From an uncultured Erysipelotrichales bacterium (GTDB lineage: Bacteria; Bacillota_I; Bacilli_A; Erysipelotrichales; Coprobacillaceae): a DNA stretch of 64,000 bases. The translations under genes and the position numbers were made by a program. The stretch covers positions 67,164-131,163 of the forward strand of contig CAJTTM010000003.1 of the NCBI GenBank assembly GCA_910579135.1, in the 5' to 3' direction. Shown here piece by piece: positions 44,317-51,671 of the stretch. Position 1 is the stretch's first letter; each line of letters begins with the position of its first letter. A model generated the notes under the pieces. That model did no database searches. It had not been told where the DNA came from and worked only from the letters and a program-made list of their open reading frames with translations.

Positions 44317-45588
44317 TCATTTTCTGATAATTTCAAACTTCATTTTTGTAGGTTTACTTAAATACTTTTCTACCAAAGTATCTTCACCAGTTAATCTAAT
44401 TATATATTTTCTATTGCCATCCCCTCTGATGCCTTATCATGACAATAAACTTCTACAACAGTTTCATCACTTTTAATGAATTTAGCAAGTATATCTTTAT
44501 CTGTGATGTCTAAAGAATGACCAAAAATATAAACACATGATATTCCATCAGGATAATCTTTATCTAAATCAAAAATTCCGGAATATGTAGTTCCTTTCTT
44601 TTTATAAATCATTTCAATATCGTTCAAAACTTGTCTATAATCATTTCCAGTTTTATTTCTTATTCTTTGAGCAAACTTTTTGAAAATTGCATAATTAACT
44701 TTATTAGTTTGATCTTTTTTATCAAGATATTCATCGATTCCTAACACTATATTACCTTTATTATTTTTATCAGTTATCTTGCCATGAATATGTACATTGG
44801 AATTATAAGTTCTTCCATATGTATTTGTGTAATTAAATGTTAAAACAAAATCTGGCTTTATTTGTTCAAAAAGTGGAAGTTTATTTACTTTTATCTTTTC
44901 AACAAATTCTGATAAATAAATATCAAGAGCAAAAATTATGTTTTCTAAATCTTCATATAGATTTTTTCTCACATACTTCATACTTTTAATTTTATTCTAG
45001 CACCAATTTGTTGTCTTCTAATTTTATATCTTCCTTTTTCTTTTTCCATTCTTCTAACAAATCTATAATTTTTTCTTTCTTTTCATAATCAAGCAATTCG
45101 TCACTCATATCCTAAGCTAATTTATCTATACTATAATCATATGATATCGTCAAATTTTCAACCTTAAAATCAAACCATCTTATAACTGAACTCATTTCTG
45201 ATTCAAAATCGATCCAGTTTTCTCCTTTTAACAAATTTTCATTATAACACCATACGAAATAAATGAATCAAAAATTGTTTTCGATATTTTTATATACTTT
45301 ACTGAGTGTCTCGTTTCCACATTGATATTTATCTTGCTTTGTATTTTTTTCTATTTGTTTATAATTTTTGTAATCTTCAATTTTTTGATTTATTTCAAAA
45401 AGAAGTTCTTCTTCCCTATTATAATCAATACTAGAATCATATATATTGCAAACTTTGATACAAAATTCTATGAAATTACTATATTTTGTTGGAAGAGAGT
45501 GTTCTAAATCAAAGCTATTTCCTAAAATTAATATTGTTTTTCCTTTTCCATCCGTAATTTTTATTAATTTTACTCTTCTATTATATCT
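44317..45588 (-). pseudogene. AbiH family abortive infection protein, decayed
   Basis: Stitched frames give a nearly complete AbiH (PF14253), about 420 codons. From 45588 one frame reads KTILILGNSFDLEHSLPTKY (normally GNGFDL), later ENLLKGENWIDFESEMSSVI and MSDELLDYEKKEKIIDLLEE. It is interrupted by TGA at 45270-45268, TAG at 45114-45112 and TAA at 44994. A one-base shift leads into the frame from 44981 with DFVLTFNYTNTYGRTYNSN, VHIHGK, IVLGIDEYL and CVYIFGHSLDITDKDILAKF, ending at 44400. A two-base slip in ATATATA near 44400 restores IRLTGEDTLVEKYLSKPTK to a stop at 44317. The original start codon seems mutated (ATA). AbiH systems abort phage infection. Confidence 0.85.
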
Positions 45589-45600
45589 TTATTTCTCTAA

Positions 45601-45645
45601 GAAAAAAAGAAGCATCTAAACTTCTCACAAAGTCTAAATACTTCT
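45601..45645 (-). terminator. Strong terminator between the two defence-gene remnants
   Basis: A 16-bp stem at 45608-45623 and 45630-45645, with a 6-base loop and G-U pairs only as imperfections on the minus-strand RNA, is followed by a T-run. It would end transcription from the DUF1016 remnant side before AbiH. A decayed similar sequence occurs at about 46375-46420. Confidence 0.65.
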
Positions 45646-45673
45646 CAAATACTCTCACAACAATTATTACTAA

Positions 45674-45747
45674 CGTTTTGAGAACTTCATAACATAATCA
45701 AATCAAGATTTTTTAGTGGTTTTGTTGCTTACTTGTTGCATTGTCAA
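45674..45747. repeat. 74-bp perfect direct repeat, copy B
   Basis: Identical to 42161-42234 over all 74 bases. On the minus strand its end reads MKFSKR followed at once by a stop, so copy B is only a fragment of the AAA-ATPase-like gene start seen next to copy A. Confidence 0.95.
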
Positions 45748-45852
45748 TACAACACAAAGCATATTGCATATCAACATAATAATGAGTATTACCAAATGTT
45801 AGTTTCCTACAAACATAAATTCTTTTCCAAGTTTTAAAAGAAATTTTTCAAT

Positions 45853-46322
45853 TTATCTAACAAGACCTTTCTTTTTATTAACATCACCATTTAACAATAA
45901 CAATCTATTAAATAACGAAGTGCTAATTTGTCTTTTTAACTCTCTTACTGACCAATTTGCATTAATTGCTTTATCATCATCAGAAATATACAATAGTTCA
46001 CAATAATGCGACCAACTCAATTTGCTAGACAGTGTCTGACATTTTGGATATTTCAAATAAAGCAATCTCATATTTTGTAGATTTGCTCTTGAAAATCCTT
46101 TTCTAAATTTATTGGTAAGAGTTTTTGAAAGAATAAGTAATTATTTTTTCCATACTCTTCACGTCCTGATTTTAATTCATTTTCAACAATGATACGACCA
46201 ATATTCCAATATGCAGAAATTAACTCTGTATTAACTTTTTTAATAACATTATTTCTAGCATTCATAATGATACAAGCAATTTCATTTACTAATACTTCAT
46301 TATCCATAAGATTGTTGTCCAC
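45853..46322 (-). pseudogene. DUF1016/YhcG-like nuclease, frameshifted and truncated
   Basis: Two overlapping frames form the N-terminal domain of the DUF1016 (YhcG) PD-(D/E)XK nuclease family. The first starts at the GTG at 46322 after AGGAG and reads IMNARNNVIKKVNTELISAY then WNIGRIIVENE and EEYGKNN. The expected GFSRANLQNMR appears only after shifting frame around 46090. The second frame gives MRLLYLKYPKCQTLSSKLSW, SHYCELLYISDDDKA and NWSVRELKRQISTSLFNRLL, ending at 45853. The expected YEKE segment is missing and the C-terminal nuclease domain is absent. It is a relic of a gene often found with restriction-modification or defence islands. Confidence 0.82.
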
Positions 46323-46429
46323 AGTTTATAACTCCTCTCTTTGAAATTATTTATACCATTAATTTATAAAAAAATATTCAAACTTCTTACAGAGTCTAGA
46401 TGTTTCTCTAATTTTCTCATTATTGACTA

Positions 46430-46469
46430 TAAAACAAAAACTTGAGATTTTGTGTTGACATCTCAAGTT
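46430..46469 (-). terminator. Terminator of the secreted esterase/beta-helix operon
   Basis: AACTTGAGAT (46439-46448) and ATCTCAAGTT (46460-46469) form a perfect 10-bp stem; on the minus strand it is followed by TTTTTGTTTT. It lies 92 bases beyond the stop codon at 46561. Confidence 0.8.
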
Positions 46470-46560
46470 ATTTCTTTAATTTTTTGTTATGAGTTATTAT
46501 TCTTTGTTTCTGAAGCAGTTAATTGACTATATCATATTAAATACTATAAGAATCGTTTCA

Positions 46561-49065
46561 TTATCTCCATATATAAATACTTCTTCTATAACTCCACTTA
46601 CCATAAACTTTAGATTTTGCTGAATCTATTTTATAAGCCCTTATCCTTACATAATATCTTTTTCTTCTTTTTAGATGGCTTATATTAAAACTCTTTTTAG
46701 TTGTATGTTTTGTAACAGCTTTTTTAAATTGGCGATTTGTAGAATATTGTATTTGATATCCATTAGCTTTAAAAACTCCTTGATAAGAAACCTTAATTTG
46801 ACCCTTTTTTTTATGACTTAATAAAGGTGTCTTTGTTTTACCAACAGTTATCTTTTTCCATTTTGCATAAACCTTAATATTTCCTTTACTCGTTTGAACA
46901 AACTTCTTTTTAAACTTCTTATCTAAATACCAACCACTAAAACCATAACCTTTCCTATTAGGATTCTTTAGTTTCTTTTTCCCATAATATGTTTTTTTAT
47001 TTGACTTATGATTTTTACCACCATTTAAATAATAACTTATTGTATAAGGAACAGTCACTTTACATTTGACTGTTTTCCCATTTTTAGCCTTAGCTGTTAT
47101 CACTGCCGTCCCTATATTGACAGCTTTTATTTTTCCACTTTGATTAACTGATACAACCTTTTTATTGCTTGTTGACCAACTTATTGTTTTATTATCCGTT
47201 GTGTCTATTGGTTTAAAAGAAACTTTTAATGATTTTGATTTTCCTTTTAATAAAGTAATTTGAGTATAATTTAATGATATACCTTTAAGTGGTATTTCTT
47301 TTACCATCACTTCACATTTTGCAATTTGGTTAGTAGAAGTTTTTACTGTTATAGTGGCTTTACCTGCTTTTAAAGCTTTAACCACTCCTTTTTGTGTTAC
47401 TGTTACAATATTTTTATTACTAGTTGACCAATTTAAATCTTTATTATCTGTTGTATTTGAAGGGTAAATTGTTGCTTTTAAAGTTTTACTTTTCCCTTTA
47501 TTTAAAGTTAATTTTGAATAATTTAAAGAAACTTTTTTAATAGGGTTATTAACTGTAACTTTACAAATTTTCTTTATTTGAGTAGGTGATTCTACTAATA
47601 TATCTGCTGTTCCTACCGCTTTAGCTATTACGTTCCCCTCGTTATCTACAGTCGCAATCTTTGTATTACTAGAAGTCCATTTTAAATCTTCCTTTAAATA
47701 AGAAGGGCTCACTTGACAATCTAATTTTTGAGATTCATTCAATGGTATTGTATGTGATTCTTCTAAAGATATATCTTGTATATCTTTAGCCTTTTTGATG
47801 GTAGATAGCCACTTCCATGCATTTAACTTTGGATTTTCATCATCTATACACTCATTCCTTAAAAAATAAATCCAAACCCAATGTTGGCTATATTTAACCC
47901 CATCAACTACAACTTGTTCAAAAACGGAAGAATGTAAAGAAGAAGCATGGGCAGCTTTTAAACGTTCGTATATAGGCGCACTACATTTTGAAGGGATTGC
48001 ACTTGGATGAGGATCATTTGGAGAATAAGTCATCCAAATTGGTATATCCTTAATAAGTTGAATTTGTTCATCTGTTATATACTGGCTATAGTATGTCTGA
48101 CATATAGGAAATGCTCCTGCAAAATAAGAAGGATGTTTTAAGATTAGTTCCATCGTCATATATCCACCATTTGAACACCCCCCAATCAATATCCTATCTT
48201 TATCAATATCAGAATGTTTATCAACAAAATCTTGTATTAATTCAAATAATCCTTCACTATAAGCAGAACCTAAATTTCCATGTTGTATTTTTCCGTTTAT
48301 ACTATTCATCCATTTTGTAGGACATTGAGGAACTAAAACATATGCTCCATTAAAAACATTTTGAAACTCATCATCCTTAAATACACTAGCCTTTCCACCT
48401 AATAATGGAATAACAGGATTTGTTCCACCTTCTCCTCCTCCATGTAACCATATAATAAGGGGATTTTTATGATCATCTTGAGTTGGTATATATGAACAAT
48501 AAGAATAATCTATTCCATCTTTAGCGTGAAATGATGACTTATCAAAGCCTTCTAATTGGGGGATGATTGTATCATTATTCAAATCAATATGAGATTCAAT
48601 TTGAAAAGAAACAGTATCTCCCTTTTCATTTAATACTTCTCCATCTTTATTTAACTCTATATGTAATTGATATGAATGATACCAATCTTTTAAATCTACA
48701 TTAGGATATCTATAGAAAGCTAAACCTTCCAAAGAAGAAACCTTCATTTCAATCGTTATATACTGAGAATTAGATTCAACAGTATTCCCCTTTTCATCGC
48801 TAGCATAAATATGTGTTATTGATCTTTTTTTCACTTCTTCATCTTTTTCTTCAATAACTATAAAATCATTGATATCTAATGAATCTTTATCTATATAAGA
48901 ATCTAAAGAAATAATTGTTTTAGAAACAACTGGACCCCAATCCTCTCCAGAAATATATGCCTTTTGCTTACCCTTAACTATAACTTCCAAGTCTGATGCA
49001 AAAACTTGAAAACTAGAAGATATCATTATTTCAATAATCAAAAAAATCCAAAATACTTTTTTCAA
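46561..49065 (-). CDS. Secreted esterase/peptidase-like hydrolase with Big2, InlB-repeat and Fn3-like domains
   Basis: An 834-residue exported protein with signal peptide (about residues 1-23, ending QVFA-SD). Residues about 60-160 form an Ig-like domain. An alpha/beta-hydrolase domain (about 170-400) resembles PHB-depolymerase/feruloyl-esterase-like and dienelactone-type enzymes: IIWLHGGGEGGTN, ILIGGCSNGGYMTMELIL (G-x-S-x-G nucleophile) and a late SQHWVWIYF His. Three Big2 domains follow (each with WSTSN or WTSSN and a GTA/GKA turn), one InlB-type B repeat (ISYYLNGG, YGFSGWYL, VYAKWKK) and a basic Fn3-like C-terminus (GYQIQYSTNRQ, YYVRIRAYK, VYGKW). It starts with TTG at 49065 after AGGAGTG. 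It probably deacylates dietary or surface polymers; the substrate is unknown. Confidence 0.85.
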   Translation of the reverse strand: MKKVFWIFLIIEIMISSSFQVFASDLEVIVKGKQKAYISGEDWGPVVSKTIISLDSYIDKDSLDINDFIVIEEKDEEVKKRSITHIYASDEKGNTVESNSQYITIEMKVSSLEGLAFYRYPNVDLKDWYHSYQLHIELNKDGEVLNEKGDTVSFQIESHIDLNNDTIIPQLEGFDKSSFHAKDGIDYSYCSYIPTQDDHKNPLIIWLHGGGEGGTNPVIPLLGGKASVFKDDEFQNVFNGAYVLVPQCPTKWMNSINGKIQHGNLGSAYSEGLFELIQDFVDKHSDIDKDRILIGGCSNGGYMTMELILKHPSYFAGAFPICQTYYSQYITDEQIQLIKDIPIWMTYSPNDPHPSAIPSKCSAPIYERLKAAHASSLHSSVFEQVVVDGVKYSQHWVWIYFLRNECIDDENPKLNAWKWLSTIKKAKDIQDISLEESHTIPLNESQKLDCQVSPSYLKEDLKWTSSNTKIATVDNEGNVIAKAVGTADILVESPTQIKKICKVTVNNPIKKVSLNYSKLTLNKGKSKTLKATIYPSNTTDNKDLNWSTSNKNIVTVTQKGVVKALKAGKATITVKTSTNQIAKCEVMVKEIPLKGISLNYTQITLLKGKSKSLKVSFKPIDTTDNKTISWSTSNKKVVSVNQSGKIKAVNIGTAVITAKAKNGKTVKCKVTVPYTISYYLNGGKNHKSNKKTYYGKKKLKNPNRKGYGFSGWYLDKKFKKKFVQTSKGNIKVYAKWKKITVGKTKTPLLSHKKKGQIKVSYQGVFKANGYQIQYSTNRQFKKAVTKHTTKKSFNISHLKRRKRYYVRIRAYKIDSAKSKVYGKWSYRRSIYIWR

Positions 49066-49077
49066 TTCAACTCACTC

Positions 49078-51279
49078 CTACTTCAATTTAAAACTTTTAG
49101 TTATATATTTTCCATAAATCTTTTGTTTACCATATGTTTTATATGGTCTTATTCCTATTGTATAAGTTTTCTTCCTTTTTAAAGAAGATAAAGTTATCGT
49201 TGTTTTTGTAGTTTTCTTTACTTTCCATTTTTTTTGAGATTTTAACTTATACTCTATTTGATACCCAGAAGAAGAACTATGCTTCTTCCATGAAACATTT
49301 ATTTTATTTTTCTTTCCTTTTAATTTTAATGAACTCACTTTATTTGGAATAACCTTAAATTGAATAGTTTTATTAAAATATCCACTATACTTCCCTATTC
49401 CAGTTATCGTAATCTTTACATTACCATATCCAATATCCTTATTTTTACCATAAGTTATTTTATTAATTTTATAATCCTTATTTATCTTTAAAATCTTTTT
49501 TCCCTCTTTAATAACAATAGAAGATTTTGATGGTTTTATCTGTTTTCCATTATACACCTTATTTTTGATTGTATAGGTTAGCTTTTGCATATTATTATAA
49601 GATTTCGTTTGATAAATAGGAAATTGTTTTGCTTGATATGTATATATCTTATTAGAAGTTACAACATTATTAGAAGCACTTCCAGTAGACTTATTTTCGA
49701 TATATATATCATGCTTTTTATTAAATTTAGAAGTATTACTATTAATTTGAATAGTTTTACTTTTATTGCATTTTATTCCATAATAATTATTAGAAAGATT
49801 ATTTTTATTAACATTACAATTATTTGAATTAATTAACGATATACCATTATTTCCATTATCATTAACAATATTATTTAAAACATCTACATATTTTGATTCA
49901 TACAAAGTTATTCCATTAACTTTTGATGTCTTTACTGTATTATCTTTTATTTTTAGTATATTCCCTTTATTGTTTTCACATTTATAAATATATATATTTG
50001 TTTTTCTACCACTTAAACATTCATTGTTTGAAACACTTCCTACAGAACGATCTAATCTTATTGAACTATCAACCGTATTAACAATTTGATTATTATTAAT
50101 ATTTCCACTAGATTTATTCTTAAAATATATACCATATAACTTAGAATTCTTTATTGTATTATTAATAATATTTGCTTTACTATTGTCTAAATAAATACTT
50201 GCATGAATAGTTCCATCTAAAGTATTATTATCTATAGTTACATCTGATTGAGTATTCAATCGTATTCCATAAAAAAGTATTTTCCCATCATCATTCTTTC
50301 TATCCTTATACATACATGTAAAAGAATTATCTTTTATAACACCTTGTGAATGTTTTGTCCAAATCAACTGCGCTGCTTTAGCCTTATTATTTAATATATT
50401 CATGTTTTGAAAATTAATAATATTAATACATGAACTATACACATTCTCAAAATTATTATCTTCAATATAAATATTTTCTCCAACTGAATCAGCTTCATAA
50501 AAATGAGATCCAACCCCTGCCATAACATCTTTAAAAGTATTAGAAGTCACATAAATATTTTTACATGGTGTTCCATCATAGGGTAGATCCCCTGGTCCTG
50601 ATGCTCCATCATAAGAAATACAATCAATGTGTAAGGCTTCCATACAATGTTTAGATTGTTCTTTATCATAATTTCCTTGACTATCTTTTTTGACATAATA
50701 TTGGCCTAATTGTTTTCCAGTATATTCAATCATGTGTTCAAATGTATTATTCTCAATAATAACATTATTAACCGCTGAAAATACAACCATATGTCTATTA
50801 CAAACATTTCTTACTGTTGTGTTTTTAAAAGTTAAATTTTGGGCATGAACAAATCTCATAAGCATTGAATATATAGTCGTGTCAACAACATTTCCATCCC
50901 AAATACCACCATCTATTGTGATATCATGAGCTTGTCCATAACCTCCTGTCACTTTATCAGTTTCACTAACTAACAAATATTTTTCTTGGCATTTTCTTAT
51001 AATCTCAGCATTTTTATCTAATTTTAAATAAGTGTTAGAATAAATTGTAAGAGTATCATTAATATAATATTGACCCTCAGGTATATAAATAGTAATTTGT
51101 GTATCACTTTCTTTTGCGATATCTAAACATTCTTGTATTGCTTTTTCATCATTTTGTTGATCATTTCCATTAGCACCAAAATCTAATACATTATATTGAT
51201 GAGATGCTTTAACTTCATTTGGTACATATATATTAAAAAATAAAAACGATATAACACATATTATTATCAATTTTCTCAT
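49078..51279 (-). CDS. Secreted right-handed beta-helix protein with Fn3-like C-terminus
   Basis: A 733-residue exported protein. Signal peptide about 1-25 (ending EVKA-SH). The N-terminal cap DFGANGNDQQNDEKAIQECL and YINDTLTIYSNTYLKLDK, and the core with GGIWDGNV and VCNRHMVVFSAV, are clearly paralogous to the protein at 16640. Parallel beta-helix repeats (NNT, N-I-x-NN patterns) run to about 540. Then follow an MBG-like domain (KNKVYNGKQIKPSKSS, ITGIGKYSGY) and a lysine-rich Fn3-like end (GYQIEYKLKSQKKWK, YGKYITKSFKLK). The start at ATG 51279 follows AAGGAGTG; a longer frame to 51345 has no site. It precedes the esterase gene by 12 bases, so both act as one operon, presumably on the same carbohydrate. 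Confidence 0.85.
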   Translation of the reverse strand: MRKLIIICVISFLFFNIYVPNEVKASHQYNVLDFGANGNDQQNDEKAIQECLDIAKESDTQITIYIPEGQYYINDTLTIYSNTYLKLDKNAEIIRKCQEKYLLVSETDKVTGGYGQAHDITIDGGIWDGNVVDTTIYSMLMRFVHAQNLTFKNTTVRNVCNRHMVVFSAVNNVIIENNTFEHMIEYTGKQLGQYYVKKDSQGNYDKEQSKHCMEALHIDCISYDGASGPGDLPYDGTPCKNIYVTSNTFKDVMAGVGSHFYEADSVGENIYIEDNNFENVYSSCINIINFQNMNILNNKAKAAQLIWTKHSQGVIKDNSFTCMYKDRKNDDGKILFYGIRLNTQSDVTIDNNTLDGTIHASIYLDNSKANIINNTIKNSKLYGIYFKNKSSGNINNNQIVNTVDSSIRLDRSVGSVSNNECLSGRKTNIYIYKCENNKGNILKIKDNTVKTSKVNGITLYESKYVDVLNNIVNDNGNNGISLINSNNCNVNKNNLSNNYYGIKCNKSKTIQINSNTSKFNKKHDIYIENKSTGSASNNVVTSNKIYTYQAKQFPIYQTKSYNNMQKLTYTIKNKVYNGKQIKPSKSSIVIKEGKKILKINKDYKINKITYGKNKDIGYGNVKITITGIGKYSGYFNKTIQFKVIPNKVSSLKLKGKKNKINVSWKKHSSSSGYQIEYKLKSQKKWKVKKTTKTTITLSSLKRKKTYTIGIRPYKTYGKQKIYGKYITKSFKLK

Positions 51280-51323
51280 TTTCTCACTCCTTAGTCTGAT
51301 GTTTATTTTATCACTAAACAGCG

Positions 51324-51359
51324 AAAAACAAAAGGAATAGTTCAAAAGAAACTATTCCT
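51324..51359 (-). terminator. Terminator upstream of the beta-helix/esterase operon
   Basis: AGGAATAGTT pairs with AACTATTCCT around a 7-base loop (51333-51359). On the minus strand it is followed by TTTTGTTTTT. It ends the transcript coming from the helicase gene at 51672 and the remnant between. Confidence 0.75.
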
Positions 51360-51436
51360 CTTTCTACCTATATATTTCTATTATACATTCATATTTCTTG
51401 GTTTTCTTATTGTAGTTAATTCCAACCAACAATAGA

Positions 51437-51649
51437 TTACCCAAGTATTTCTCTAATCCATGTATAACTCTTTTTTATCTGTTGTACTTCACTCTTAGCA
51501 TTCTGATTCCACTTTAATTCAATAATCATTGCTGGTTTATCTCCTCTAGGAATAAATACTAGATCTGCATATCCATCTCTTTCTTGATAATATACTAGTG
51601 ATAAGGTATAACTAAATATATATTCATCACAATATGAATTAAAATACCC
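51437..51649 (-). pseudogene. C-terminal PD-(D/E)XK fragment of an AAA-ATPase-like protein
   Basis: A 70-codon minus-strand frame without start codon. It reads SYTLSLVYYQERDGYADLVF, IPRGDKPAMIIELKWN and AKSEVQQIKKSYTWIREILG, which is the end of the PF08011 nuclease domain with Asp (YADLVF) and E-x-K (IIELKW) retained. The rest of the gene is absent. It is a second relic of the same broad family as the one at 41528, but from a different member, since the sequences differ. Confidence 0.8.
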
Positions 51650-51671
51650 TTAAATAATAAAGATTATATAT

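Noticed and set aside
42161..45747. Complete insertion sequence bounded by the 74-bp repeats
   Set aside because: No transposase or recombinase gene lies between them and the ends are direct, not inverted.
46375..46420. Second copy of the hairpin at 45608-45645
   Set aside because: The sequence is similar but too many pairs are broken to call it a terminator; it may be a decayed relative.
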